A stretch of 11,579 nucleotides of DNA from an uncultured Sediminibacterium sp. (GTDB taxonomy: Bacteria; Bacteroidota; Bacteroidia; Chitinophagales; Chitinophagaceae). The translations under genes and the position numbers were made by a program. The notes under the pieces were generated by a model. It had not been told where the DNA came from. It was given only the letters and a program-made list of their open reading frames with translations, and made no database searches. The stretch's first letter is position 1. Each line of letters begins with the position of its first letter. The stretch spans positions 1 through 11,579 of the forward strand of contig CALEST010000297.1 in NCBI GenBank assembly GCA_937907555.1. Direction: 5' to 3'. Below are positions 1 through 8,693 of the stretch, piece after piece.

Positions 1-3000
1 ACCAGCTGTTTTGAATAACAGGTTACCTACGTTGAAGATATCAGCAGTCAATTGTAAAGTGTGCTTACGTGCACCAATATTTGCCATGATATCCTGAACC
101 ACTCTTAAGTCGAAACGGGCAACCCAAGGAAGGTAAACTTCGTTACGGCCAGCATTTCTTCCAAGGTTTTGTCTTAGGTAAGGAGTGTTTTGAACAAACT
201 GAACCCAAGCATCTGCTTGTTCCTGAGCAGTTCTTGCAGGGTTTCCACCACTTGCAGTTTGTGCAACGAAAATTGGAGCAGCAGTAATGTGAATCAAGTC
301 AGAGTTGTTGCCGTCGTTGTTAATATCACCGTTGTAAGTATAGCTGAAGTTGTTACCTCTGGCAATTTCACCGAATAAACCAATGGTTGTAGCCAAGTGC
401 TTACCAGTATTAAACTTGTAAGACATATTGGTGATAATTCTGTGAGGAGTTACATAGGCAGAATTGAACAATTGTAAGTCGTTCTGAGTTCCTGTAGTAG
501 GATTGCTCTGCCATGTAGAAGTTGCCTGGCTACCTGGGTTAGAAGTTAATTCATTTGCATAGCTCATGGTGTAAGCCAACATACCAGAGAATCCTTTGGT
601 AGAAGTTTTAGTAACCATGAAAGTTAATGAACCACTATTGCCCTGGTTAGCATTTTCAAGAACGATTGCAGAACCGATATTGCTGTAGATTCTTCTGTCG
701 CCAGTAGCAGCATATCTAGGTCTTAAATCTCCACCACCATTCAATTGAGAATTAGGCGCTTTTTGGTTAGCATTTCTCATTACTACCGCATTCACATCCT
801 TGGTGATCAAAGCTTCTAAAGTCAAGCTCCAGCCATTACCCAATTTCTTGTCGATAGCAATGTTGTTTCTCCAAACCTGAGGGAAACGGAAAGCTTTGTC
901 CATTAATACGATGTTTGCGTTGTTCGCTAAAACACCAGCTACAGGGCTAAAGCTTCCTCTGTATGCATCCGGATTTGGATTGAACAGGAAGTTGCCTAAC
1001 AATGCAGGGTTGGTAACTGCCTGGCTAGCCTGATACATCTGGCTGTTACTAGGCATATTGGTTAAGTATACAAAAGGAATTCTACCAGTGAATAAACCTG
1101 ATCCACCACGGATTACGATATTCTCGTCATCGATTTTGTAACGGAAACCAACTCTTGGAGAGAAGTAAATGGTATTTTGCTTAGGCCACTCGCTGGTTTT
1201 GAAATTGGTTGGTACACCATTTCTGTCAGGGAATGATAAAGCTGAAACATTTGGATTTTCTAATGGAGCTTCAGGGAAGATTACTTTGTCTACACGTAAA
1301 CCGTAAGTCAATTTGAAGTTTTCGTTTACGTTGTATTCATCCTGAAGATATACACCTAACTGACCAATTTTCAAATCAGCAGCATATACAGCTGGCTTGT
1401 TTGGATCCAATGAGAAAGTGTAAGAGAAAGCAGCAGGTCTTCTGTTGTTGATAAAATCATCCAATGAATTGAATGCATAGTAGCTGGCAGAACCTGGCAT
1501 AAACATATTACCTACACGCTGATACTCATAAGTTGCCCCCGCAGTGAAAGTATGTTTACCTGCATAGTAGGTAAAGTTGTTGGTTACGTTGAAAACGTCG
1601 TTTTTAACGTCGTTGTTTCTGGTGAAAGGATCAGATCCCGCAGACATATAGTTCTGTCCATTGTTGTTGAAGATATCAATGGTTGGGAAGATACCGCCAG
1701 CAACCGCTCTTGTAGCCTGAATCTTAGAGAAAGTAGCAATGAACTGGTTAGAAAACTTACCATTGAAGTTAGAGTTCAATTCAATAGATCCGGTTCTAAC
1801 AATGTCTTTGAACTTGTAGTTTGAATTTTCAAAAGACATAGAGTTCAAACTGAAACGGTTATTAGGTAAACGGCTGATTGAGCTTCCGGAACCAGCAGGA
1901 GTAAATGAAGGGTTGTTAGGAATACTAGAACCATTCAATTGCTGATCGTTGTTGTTAACTAAATCAGAATACTTTAAAGTTAACTTGTGGTTGTTGTTGA
2001 TGTTCCAGTCGATCTTTGCAAGCATCTTGGTGTTCTTGGTAGCAAAGTTGGGGAAGTTATCAAATGCTCCGGGATCGTATCCGTAAGCAGTTCTTAAATG
2101 ATTTGCAAACTTATTCAAAGAGTCTACACTGGTGTTACTTACGTTACCGTTTCCAGAACCACCTCTTGGGCTGAATGCAATACCAGGCTGACTTCTTTCT
2201 TCTTCTTCATAAGAAGCAAAGAAGAATAATTTATTCTTGATGATAGCACCACCCAAAGTAGCACCAAAGATTTTGTTGCTAGATTTAACCTGAGCAGGCA
2301 ATTTAGCATTACCTACATTTAATCCGTTATAATCCTGGTTTCTGTATAAACCATAAACAGATCCTTTCAAAGTATTGGTACCGCTCTTGGTTACTGCGTT
2401 GATACCAGCACCGGTAAAACCAGATTGTCTTACGTCGAATGGAGCAATATTTACAGAAACTTCTTCAATTGCATCAATAGAGATAGGGCTTGCACCACCA
2501 CCAGGAAGCGGATCGGAACTTAAACCAAAGTTGTTGTTTAGGTTAGCACCATCTACCTGAGTATTGTTGAATCTTCCGTCTCTACCTGCGAAGCTGGTAC
2601 CATTTGCCTGTGGAGTTACACGGGTAAAGTCGGTAATGCTACGGCTAATGGTAGGCATAGAACCTAACATACGCTGATTGATTACTGTTGATGCACCTCC
2701 GGATTTGTCTCCGCTGGATTTTTTCTTCAATGCATTAACCACTACTTCACTCAACACTTTAGATTCGTCCAGAAGGGTAGGGTTAATTACGAATGGTTCA
2801 CCCAATAAAAGATAGATATCATTTACTGTTTCTACCTTTAAGCCAGTGAAGCTGATTTTTAGTGTATAAGGACCTCCGGTTCTTAAACCTGCTAAGGTGA
2901 ATACACCGCCTTTCTTGGCTAAAGTAGAATACTGTGTACCAGATGGCGTGTGAACAGCCACAAGGCTTGCGCCCTCAACGGGTTGCCCATCAGCAGTTTT

Positions 3001-3099
3001 TACAACCCCCGTGATACTACTCGTAGTAACCTGGGCGGTTGTGATCAAAGTTGCTAATACGGCAACCATAATCATTGAAATTCTTTTAAAAATTCTCAT
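1..3099 (-). CDS. TonB-dependent receptor, Oar-like, with carboxypeptidase-regulatory-like N-terminal domain (C-terminus beyond window)
   Basis: Outer-membrane, TonB-energised receptor or exporter; the cargo is unknown. I translated the minus strand from the ATG at 3097-3099: it is open for 1033 codons to base 1 with no stop. Residues 1-23 form a signal peptide (basic MRIFKR, hydrophobic stretch, likely cleavage after TTA before Gln). Residues about 27-113 are a CarboxypepD_reg-like beta-sandwich (SSITGVVKTADGQPVEGAS). The plug spans about 120-245, with LSEVVVNA, an NNTQVDGANLNNNFGL stretch and APFDVRQSGFTGAGINAVT. The rest is beta-barrel, ending near DIFNVGNLL, a segment normally close to the C-terminus, so probably only some tens of residues are missing. 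The plug pattern resembles Oar-like receptors rather than typical SusC; no SusD gene is visible. Asn is mostly AAC and Lys often AAG, unlike the next receptor, which suggests high expression. No Shine-Dalgarno sequence is present. Confidence 0.95.
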   Translation of the reverse strand, partial: MRIFKRISMIMVAVLATLITTAQVTTSSITGVVKTADGQPVEGASLVAVHTPSGTQYSTLAKKGGVFTLAGLRTGGPYTLKISFTGLKVETVNDIYLLLGEPFVINPTLLDESKVLSEVVVNALKKKSSGDKSGGASTVINQRMLGSMPTISRSITDFTRVTPQANGTSFAGRDGRFNNTQVDGANLNNNFGLSSDPLPGGGASPISIDAIEEVSVNIAPFDVRQSGFTGAGINAVTKSGTNTLKGSVYGLYRNQDYNGLNVGNAKLPAQVKSSNKIFGATLGGAIIKNKLFFFASYEEEERSQPGIAFSPRGGSGNGNVSNTSVDSLNKFANHLRTAYGYDPGAFDNFPNFATKNTKMLAKIDWNINNNHKLTLKYSDLVNNNDQQLNGSSIPNNPSFTPAGSGSSISRLPNNRFSLNSMSFENSNYKFKDIVRTGSIELNSNFNGKFSNQFIATFSKIQATRAVAGGIFPTIDIFNNNGQNYMSAGSDPFTRNNDVKNDVFNVTNNFTYYAGKHTFTAGATYEYQRVGNMFMPGSASYYAFNSLDDFINNRRPAAFSYTFSLDPNKPAVYAADLKIGQLGVYLQDEYNVNENFKLTYGLRVDKVIFPEAPLENPNVSALSFPDRNGVPTNFKTSEWPKQNTIYFSPRVGFRYKIDDENIVIRGGSGLFTGRIPFVYLTNMPSNSQMYQASQAVTNPALLGNFLFNPNPDAYRGSFSPVAGVLANNANIVLMDKAFRFPQVWRNNIAIDKKLGNGWSLTLEALITKDVNAVVMRNANQKAPNSQLNGGGDLRPRYAATGDRRIYSNIGSAIVLENANQGNSGSLTFMVTKTSTKGFSGMLAYTMSYANELTSNPGSQATSTWQSNPTTGTQNDLQLFNSAYVTPHRIITNMSYKFNTGKHLATTIGLFGEIARGNNFSYTYNGDINNDGNNSDLIHITAAPIFVAQTASGGNPARTAQEQADAWVQFVQNTPYLRQNLGRNAGRNEVYLPWVARFDLRVVQDIMANIGARKHTLQLTADIFNVGNLLFKTAG

Positions 3100-3297
3100 A
3101 ATTTTGGTTTTGTGCTGCAAATATCCAACTAAACCCGATTGTCCCCAAAATCTTGTTAAAATAATCTACCCTTAAAATAGGGTTTATAAACATCGAATCC
3201 GGAAGGTAATGTTAGATAGACGCTATAAAGCGCTGATTTACATTTATTTATGTTGGATATTGCATATATGTAAGCCTGCTTGTAAAACAACTGTTTG
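3100..3297. other. Intergenic spacer between the two receptor genes
   Basis: This 198-base, AT-rich spacer separates two genes read in the same direction. It holds the putative promoter of the downstream receptor near its left end. A short inverted repeat (CGCT, four bases, AGCG, around 3221-3232) and a 5-base dyad (AACAA/TTGTT) at the stop codon of the upstream receptor are too weak, and lack a proper T-run, to call as a terminator. I see no small gene or RNA in it. Confidence 0.6.
3118..3149 (-). promoter_or_regulatory. Putative Bacteroidota promoter of the left receptor gene
   Basis: On the minus strand GATATTTG (3118-3125) matches five of the six fixed positions of the Bacteroidota -7 element TAnnTTTG. 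TTTG (3146-3149) lies 20 bases upstream and fits the -33 element. The -7 element ends 18 bases before the ATG, so the leader would be very short. This suggests the gene has its own promoter rather than depending on read-through from the upstream receptor. The call is by pattern only. Confidence 0.4.
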
Positions 3298-6200
3298 TTA
3301 ATAAAAACTTAACCTAAGGCTGGTCTGAAATTGCCAATTTCCCGTTTTATGATTGCCAGGCTGATAATTGGGCTCAAAAAGGGTAGTATTCAGCCATCCC
3401 GGATCAAATGAATATTGAGAGATGGCATTGCTTGGATTGGCCCAGCCTTCCCACCCAATCAGAGGTACGCGGCTGCCCGGTACCATCCATTCTCTGCTCC
3501 ATTCCGGATTGATGAATCCCAGCAGATTGATGATTTCAAATGTCAGGGTCATTTTCAGTTTGGTATGCCGGAGTTTAGGAAAATAATGTTTTTGAACAGA
3601 TGCGTCAATCCGGTGAAAAAAGGGAGCAGTGCTTCCATTTTTTTCTGCATAGGATCCTCTTCTTTTTTGCAGGTAGGGGTCTTGTTCAATAAAATAATCC
3701 AGTGCCCTTCTTTGTTCTTCTGCACCATAATACCAGCCTTTGAAAATAGTTGGTTTAAAAATCATGGATGCCAGTTCATCTTTTTTCGGAATATAAATCA
3801 GATCATACCCCACCGCTGTTGGGTCATCACCCGACAAATTGTTTTCGCCGTACACATAACTATATCTGCCTCCTTGCTGACCAGTATAATGCAGGGATAT
3901 TCTGGTTTTTGATCTGCTGCTTATCTGGCTTTGCCATTGAAAGGAAGCATGAATACGATGCCCCTGACTAAAATCAGAAATAGCCAGAACAGGGTTGTTT
4001 CTGCCATTGACATTTTCCTGTAATCTCCAGTATTGAAGTGTGTTGCTGTAATTTCCATCGTACAGTGCATAGGATTTTCCAAAAGAGTAACTCATTGTAA
4101 ACCGAATAGGGCTTTTGTTATACAGTGCATGTAATTGCCATTGATACCCATGGGATTTTATGCTGTCTTTATTGTGTATCAGTAAAATGTGCTGATAGGG
4201 ATTAACCTGGTTGGGTTGAAGAGTGATTTGACGTGGCATATTGGGATGATAGAACCAACGCTGATCGGCACCGGAAAGCCTGGTATTGGGCATGGCAATA
4301 TTCACATTGGTAAATCCTATTTCTTTGTTCTGTTGATAATAAAGCAATTCCATTTCAAGGGATAGTGCAGCATTGATTTTTTGTTCCCAGCTAAAACTAG
4401 ATCTCCAGATAGCAGGAAGTTTTAACGATTCACTGCTTAGGTAAACGGTGCTCTTTGTTTCAGTATGATTGACTGGTAGTAATGTTGTGCCGTTGTAAAG
4501 GGGAGGATTAAAATAAAAAGCATTGAGCTGCGGACCTCTGGCATTGATGGCTTTTATTTTACTTCCGTTGTTGCTCTGTATTCCGGAAAGCCATGCATTG
4601 GGAATTGTGCCTATAAAAATACCGCTTCCTATTTTCAATAAACTGTTCCAGCGGGGGATTCGCAAAATGCCTTGGACCCTTGGGGCAATGTTCCAGTGAA
4701 AGCCGGGAAGTTTTCCGGAATGCAAGGGGCCGATATGGTAAATGGAGCTAATAACGGGTATGGCAACCGCTTGTGTAAAGGAATCGGTTTCCGGAGGGTT
4801 GATATAGGTTTCTTTTTGCAGCCGGATGCCGGCCTGCAGAAACAGGTGATTGTTCAGTGATGATTTGTAATTGATAAAAAGGGCTTGCCTGATCAGGTGC
4901 ATTGTAGACAGAAAATCATCTGCAGCCGCTTCCCTTTTTATTTGATTGATAGAAAATTCAACCGGCTTTCTGTTTTGTACAAAATCGCTGATGCTGTAAT
5001 AGAAATAAGTACCATGCCCGTTCGGTATAAAATTATTTCTGAGTTCGTGGTATTGCAAATCTATTCCTGCTTCCAGGAAATGCTTACCTGTTAATCGATG
5101 CAATCGATTGATCAATTGCAAACTTTTTTGATTTGAAACATTCCGGAAACTTTCTTCATTGGCACCAACCACAATCATTCCCTCTCCATCCAGTATGCGG
5201 ATAGTAGGGTAGTCCTGTATTTTGGGAAGGGTATTTCTGTGGTGTTGATTGAAGTACAGTGAAAGCCGGTTTTGCATATTGCCCGATATTCTTTTATTCC
5301 ATTCCAAACTGATGGATAATTGTTGCTGTTCCAGGCGTTTTAAATTATTGGAAAATGACAAGATGCGTGCATTGGGCGGATAAGCCTGTTCCCTGTAATG
5401 CTGATTCCATCTCCCTGTTATACTCAGCTTGTTCCATTTGTTAATTTCTGCATCCATCCGAAGGGAAATTTTTTGGCTTCTGTAAGTGCCCAGTTGTTCA
5501 GGGGTTCCAGGGTCATAGAAAAATTGTTCCATCATGGTCTGACGGAACCTCGATAATTTTTCTATCGATCGGGTTTCACCGGAATAGTAACTGCTGTCGT
5601 AAGGAAACAAAACCTGGGAAGACAGAAACTCTGTGTTTAGAAAAAAGAAAATGGAATTGAGTTTAACAGGTCCGCTTATATTTACTCCGGTATGATTGTA
5701 TTGCCGGTAATTGGCTTTTGAATGAAAATAGAGTTCCTGTTTGGGTTGATTGGAACCTCTGCTGGTTACCACTTGCACTACAGCGCCGGTAAAGTTTCCA
5801 AGGGAAGCATCGAATGGATTTTTACTAAGGGTTATCTGTTCTATACTTTCCATGGCAACCGGACCTTGTCCGTTTTCACCATTCAAAATACCACTGGTAG
5901 AAAGTCCGAATGGATCGTTTTGCAAAACACCATCAATATAAAAAGCATTGGCCCGATAGTTTTGTCCTGAAAAAGAGAGGGCACCGGAACCATCGTTCTT
6001 AACAGTGGCAGATGGCTCATGTAAAAACAGATTGCCCCAATGCTGACTGTTTTGCTTTTCTTCTGAAAGAATGGTGATTCCGTTTCGCCACTGCTTATGG
6101 AGGGTATTGCTTTTAATTGTCAAAGGGGCCAGCAAATTCACTGAAGGCTGCAATGGCAGATGAATCTGCAGGTCTTCTCCTGCAATTACTTGTATCAACT

Positions 6201-6465
6201 GAATTTGCAATGTATCTGCTTCCGGATAATAAACAGTCAACTGGTATTGACTGGCCGGGCTTAACTGATACAGTCCATAGGTTCCTGAAGCGTTGCTTCT
6301 GGTGGAAATTCTTATTCCGGTTGCATTGTCTTTCAGCGTGATGGTAGCACCGGCAATTCTAATCCCCCTGAAACTTACTACGCCACTAACTGCACCATAG
6401 TGATTTTGTGATAATGCAGCAATACAAAACAAAACGGCAATAGAAAAACAGCAAAGCCTTTTCAT
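3298..6465 (-). CDS. TonB-dependent receptor, Oar-like paralogue, complete
   Basis: Complete 1055-residue outer-membrane receptor from ATG (6463-6465) to TAA (3298-3300); cargo unknown. Residues 1-19 are a signal peptide, unusually Cys-rich (C5, C6, C14) but without a lipobox, probably cut before Gln20. Residues about 24-105 are a carboxypeptidase-regulatory-like domain (GAVSGVVSFRGIRIAGATI). Residues about 125-238 are the plug, containing FYIDGVLQNDPFGLS, MESIEQITLSKNPFDA and NFTGAVVQVVTSRGSN, which align with the plug motifs of the receptor at 1-3099. Residues about 240-1055 are the barrel, rich in aromatic residues and Asn, ending in RLSFY with the terminal aromatic typical of outer-membrane barrels. 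No SusD partner adjoins it. It is divergent from ribBA across 124 bases. Codon use is AT-ending (Asn mostly AAT), unlike its neighbour, so it is probably less expressed. A role in protein export, as reported for Myxococcus Oar, is possible but unproven. Confidence 0.95.
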   Translation of the reverse strand: MKRLCCFSIAVLFCIAALSQNHYGAVSGVVSFRGIRIAGATITLKDNATGIRISTRSNASGTYGLYQLSPASQYQLTVYYPEADTLQIQLIQVIAGEDLQIHLPLQPSVNLLAPLTIKSNTLHKQWRNGITILSEEKQNSQHWGNLFLHEPSATVKNDGSGALSFSGQNYRANAFYIDGVLQNDPFGLSTSGILNGENGQGPVAMESIEQITLSKNPFDASLGNFTGAVVQVVTSRGSNQPKQELYFHSKANYRQYNHTGVNISGPVKLNSIFFFLNTEFLSSQVLFPYDSSYYSGETRSIEKLSRFRQTMMEQFFYDPGTPEQLGTYRSQKISLRMDAEINKWNKLSITGRWNQHYREQAYPPNARILSFSNNLKRLEQQQLSISLEWNKRISGNMQNRLSLYFNQHHRNTLPKIQDYPTIRILDGEGMIVVGANEESFRNVSNQKSLQLINRLHRLTGKHFLEAGIDLQYHELRNNFIPNGHGTYFYYSISDFVQNRKPVEFSINQIKREAAADDFLSTMHLIRQALFINYKSSLNNHLFLQAGIRLQKETYINPPETDSFTQAVAIPVISSIYHIGPLHSGKLPGFHWNIAPRVQGILRIPRWNSLLKIGSGIFIGTIPNAWLSGIQSNNGSKIKAINARGPQLNAFYFNPPLYNGTTLLPVNHTETKSTVYLSSESLKLPAIWRSSFSWEQKINAALSLEMELLYYQQNKEIGFTNVNIAMPNTRLSGADQRWFYHPNMPRQITLQPNQVNPYQHILLIHNKDSIKSHGYQWQLHALYNKSPIRFTMSYSFGKSYALYDGNYSNTLQYWRLQENVNGRNNPVLAISDFSQGHRIHASFQWQSQISSRSKTRISLHYTGQQGGRYSYVYGENNLSGDDPTAVGYDLIYIPKKDELASMIFKPTIFKGWYYGAEEQRRALDYFIEQDPYLQKRRGSYAEKNGSTAPFFHRIDASVQKHYFPKLRHTKLKMTLTFEIINLLGFINPEWSREWMVPGSRVPLIGWEGWANPSNAISQYSFDPGWLNTTLFEPNYQPGNHKTGNWQFQTSLRLSFY

Positions 6466-6479
6466 ATCAATGATTTATT

Positions 6480-6510
6480 CAATGCTATTCTTCTTTTTTG
6501 TTAAAATCAA
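6480..6510 (-). promoter_or_regulatory. Weak putative promoter of the complete receptor gene
   Basis: On the minus strand TAGCATTG (6480-6487) matches five of six fixed bases of TAnnTTTG, and TTG (6508-6510) stands 20 bases upstream as a possible -33 element. The -7 element ends 14 bases before the ATG at 6465. The spacing is right but both elements are imperfect, so this is a pattern-based guess. Confidence 0.28.
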
Positions 6511-6545
6511 TGGTATTTGTACCGAATCCGTTTGTTTTAAAGCGG

Positions 6546-6572
6546 TTGCTTGAATGCGTTTATGTAATTTTG
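6546..6572 (+). promoter_or_regulatory. Putative promoter of ribBA
   Basis: TAATTTTG at 6565-6572 is an exact match to the Bacteroidota -7 element TAnnTTTG. TTG at 6546-6548 is a possible -33 element, with a slightly short 16-base spacer. The -7 element ends 17 bases before the ribBA ATG. If transcription starts here, the leader is only about ten bases, too short to hold an FMN riboswitch. Confidence 0.5.
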
Positions 6573-6589
6573 CAGCTTAATTCAGCATT

Positions 6590-7792
6590 ATGTTAGATAG
6601 TATTTCCGCAGCAATTGAAGATATCAGAAACGGCAAGATGGTAATTGTGGTAGATGATGAAGATCGTGAGAACGAAGGTGATTTTATTATGGCAGCCCGA
6701 TTTGCAACACCGGAAGCCATTAACTTCATGAGCAAGGAAGGGAGAGGGCTAATTTGTGCGGCGTTAACAGAAGAAAGATGCAAGGAACTGGACTTAACAC
6801 CCATGGTTTCTTCCAACACTTCTTTGCATGAAACAGCATTTACGGTTTCCATAGATTTAATTGGTCAGGGAACATCTACGGGCATTTCTGCTCATGATCG
6901 TTCTAAAACCATTCAGGCCTTGGTAAATCCAGATACCAAGGCTTCCGATTTAGGAAGGCCTGGTCATATATTTCCCCTGAGAGCTAAAGCAGGCGGGGTT
7001 TTAAGAAGAAGCGGACACACAGAAGCAACGGTTGATCTGGCACGTTTGGCAGGACTGGAACCCGCTGGTGTGTTGGTAGAAGTGATGAATGAAGATGGAT
7101 CCATGGCACGTCTTCCACAGTTATTGGAAATAGCCAAAAAATTTGATCTTAAAATTATTTCAATCAAAGATCTGATTGATTATCGTTTGAGTTCTGATTC
7201 TTTAATTGAAGAATTGGTTCGGGTGAATATGCCTACCAAATACGGAACTTTTGAATTAATTGCCTTTAAAGAAACGCTGTCTGGTGCAGAACACCTGGCA
7301 CTGGTGAAAGGTAGCTGGGAAAAGGACGAGCCCGTTCTTACCCGTGTTCATAGCAGTTGTTTTACCGGTGATATTTTAGGTAGCCTGCGTTGTGATTGTG
7401 GTGAACAGCTGCACAAAGCCATGCGCATGGTGGAAGCGGCAGGTACCGGTGTTATTTTATATATGAATCAGGAGGGCAGAGGAATTGGTCTGATTAACAA
7501 ATTAAAAGCCTATCAATTACAGGAAAAAGGAATGGATACGGTTGAAGCCAATTTACAACTGGGCTTCGGAATGGACGAAAGGGATTACGGAGTAGGGGCT
7601 CAGATTCTTCGCGCATTGGGGGTTACCAAGCTGAAGCTAATGAGTAATAATCCACGCAAGCGAGCCGGCTTAAAAGGATATGGTCTTGAAATAGTGGATA
7701 CAGTTCCAATTGAAGTGGCGCCCAATCCTCACAACGAAAAATACCTTACAACCAAAAGAGATAAGTTAGGTCACGCCATATTAGGCGAATAA
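6590..7792 (+). CDS. ribBA: Bifunctional 3,4-dihydroxy-2-butanone-4-phosphate synthase / GTP cyclohydrolase II (RibBA)
   Basis: Catalyses the two entry reactions of riboflavin synthesis in the cytoplasm: ribulose 5-phosphate to 3,4-dihydroxy-2-butanone 4-phosphate (residues about 1-200) and GTP to the diamino-pyrimidine intermediate (about 205-395). The N-half has the acidic Mg-binding DDEDRENEGD (22-31), AHDR (101-104), RRSGH with H143, and HTEAT. The C-half has the zinc site C257, C268, C270 in a C-x10-C-x-C pattern, then NQEGRGIGL (293-301), Y308, and the D329/R331 pair. All of these align with E. coli RibA C54, C65, C67, Y105, D126 and R128 at a constant offset of 203, so both halves look active. 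The 400-residue length is normal for fused RibBA. The ATG start gives a standard N-terminus. No other riboflavin gene is in view. It converges on the fibre-like gene with a 2-base gap. Confidence 0.97.
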   Translation: MLDSISAAIEDIRNGKMVIVVDDEDRENEGDFIMAARFATPEAINFMSKEGRGLICAALTEERCKELDLTPMVSSNTSLHETAFTVSIDLIGQGTSTGISAHDRSKTIQALVNPDTKASDLGRPGHIFPLRAKAGGVLRRSGHTEATVDLARLAGLEPAGVLVEVMNEDGSMARLPQLLEIAKKFDLKIISIKDLIDYRLSSDSLIEELVRVNMPTKYGTFELIAFKETLSGAEHLALVKGSWEKDEPVLTRVHSSCFTGDILGSLRCDCGEQLHKAMRMVEAAGTGVILYMNQEGRGIGLINKLKAYQLQEKGMDTVEANLQLGFGMDERDYGVGAQILRALGVTKLKLMSNNPRKRAGLKGYGLEIVDTVPIEVAPNPHNEKYLTTKRDKLGHAILGE

Positions 7793-7794
7793 TC

Positions 7795-8607
7795 CTATTT
7801 CTTTTTACGGATGAGTTTTTTGGTTTCGTCCAGCTCCTTTTTTAACTGAATGGTATATAGCGTAAGTTCTTCTACTTTTTTCAGCAAGAGGGCATTCATA
7901 TTTCCCAAATCAATTCCGTCTTTCATTACTTCAGCCGTGGTTGGAATACCTGGCAAGTGGTGATTCTTCTGTATGTATTCGTCCAGTACATTCAGAGGCA
8001 TTAGCGGATAATCTTTCTGGAATACATGGTCGTACCAGTCTTTGGAATTCTTGATGGCTACTTTTACTTTCTCAGTAAGGATGCCTTGTTCTACATATAG
8101 TTTATATCCATCCACCTGGGTGTTTACATCACCAATCTTTACCCGGCCTTCATAGGAATCAATAGAGAAAAATTCTTTTTCAACTGCATCGGAACCCGCT
8201 TTGTGGCTGATTTTGAAAGTTTGCGGTGTCTTTAATACCTCGTCTCCGGACACCCTTGCTCCAATGGTCCAGTAACTTAAATTTTTTGGATTGGAAACGT
8301 CTCCGTTCGAAAACATAATTGAAGGTTCATTCTGACCACCGGAAGCCCACTCATTGCTGAGTTTTAATAAGATATTCTTGTTGCGTGTATTGCCTGCGGC
8401 TTTCTTTATTTCCAGGGGGGCACCCGGAGTTAATATGCCAATACCTACAAATCCTGCTTCAGGAAAAACGTTTTGCTTATCTCCGGTTGCTGCCGCATTT
8501 TCATCTACCGGAACGGCAACAGTCTTGGGCTTCCCGCTGGGTCTCTGGGCCAGTAAAGTAGTATGTCCAATGGTTATAACAGATAATACAAGCAATATTC
8601 TTTTCAT
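7795..8607 (-). CDS. Secreted fibre-like protein with Bacteroidota tail-fibre/S74-like C-terminal region
   Basis: A 270-residue exported protein of unknown function, probably a surface or periplasmic trimeric fibre (inference). I start at the ATG 8605-8607, which places the signal peptide MKRILLVLSVITIGHTTLLA directly at the N-terminus. The in-frame TTG three codons upstream (8614-8616) would add only Met-Tyr-Cys and is less likely. After the likely cleavage before Gln21 comes a low-complexity linker (22-50). GFVGIGILTPGAPLEIK (52-68) follows, the fibre-shaft motif usually seen as VGIGT..P...L.V. A beta-rich body runs to about 180. The C-terminal region has DWYDHVFQKDYPLMPL, YIQKNHHLPGIPT and a predicted coiled coil (about 237-267) ending in RKKK. 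This region recurs in Bacteroidota proteins annotated as tail-fibre or S74-like; I do not see a clear autoprotease site. No phage genes surround it. Confidence 0.8.
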   Translation of the reverse strand: MKRILLVLSVITIGHTTLLAQRPSGKPKTVAVPVDENAAATGDKQNVFPEAGFVGIGILTPGAPLEIKKAAGNTRNKNILLKLSNEWASGGQNEPSIMFSNGDVSNPKNLSYWTIGARVSGDEVLKTPQTFKISHKAGSDAVEKEFFSIDSYEGRVKIGDVNTQVDGYKLYVEQGILTEKVKVAIKNSKDWYDHVFQKDYPLMPLNVLDEYIQKNHHLPGIPTTAEVMKDGIDLGNMNALLLKKVEELTLYTIQLKKELDETKKLIRKKK

Positions 8608-8633
8608 ACAATACAACTTATTCGATTCATTAA

Positions 8634-8641
8634 CGAAATTA
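8634..8641 (-). promoter_or_regulatory. Weak putative -7 element of the fibre-like gene
   Basis: The minus strand reads TAATTTCG, five of six fixed positions of TAnnTTTG, 26 bases before the chosen ATG. I found no convincing -33 partner. It lies downstream of the phoH terminator, which implies this gene needs a promoter of its own in this 90-base gap. Confidence 0.22.
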
Positions 8642-8693
8642 AGTTAAAATTAGTGTGCACGGCTTTTTGAGTTGTGCAGCCGCTTTAATTCAA

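Noticed and set aside
3415..5970. Open frames on the plus strand inside the complete receptor gene.
   Set aside because: They are antisense to a long, well-supported receptor gene, have no recognisable domains, and read as shadows of it.
6466..6589. Possible FMN riboswitch upstream of ribBA.
   Set aside because: The gap is only 124 bases, a good -7 element lies 17 bases before the ATG, and I see no RFN-like conserved segments.
3209..6601. An 11-base direct repeat, ATGTTAGATAG, near 3210 and at the ribBA start.
   Set aside because: Repeats of this length are expected many times by chance in 11.6 kb, and the copies share no flanking sequence.
8605..8616. Upstream TTG start for the fibre-like gene.
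   Set aside because: It adds only three residues before an ATG that begins a standard signal peptide; the ATG is preferred.
8654..8684. Stem CGGCT/AGCCG and a competing TGCAC/GTGCA pairing downstream of phoH.
   Set aside because: Short stems with a long loop and no following T-run. The strong hairpin at 8694-8726 already explains termination.
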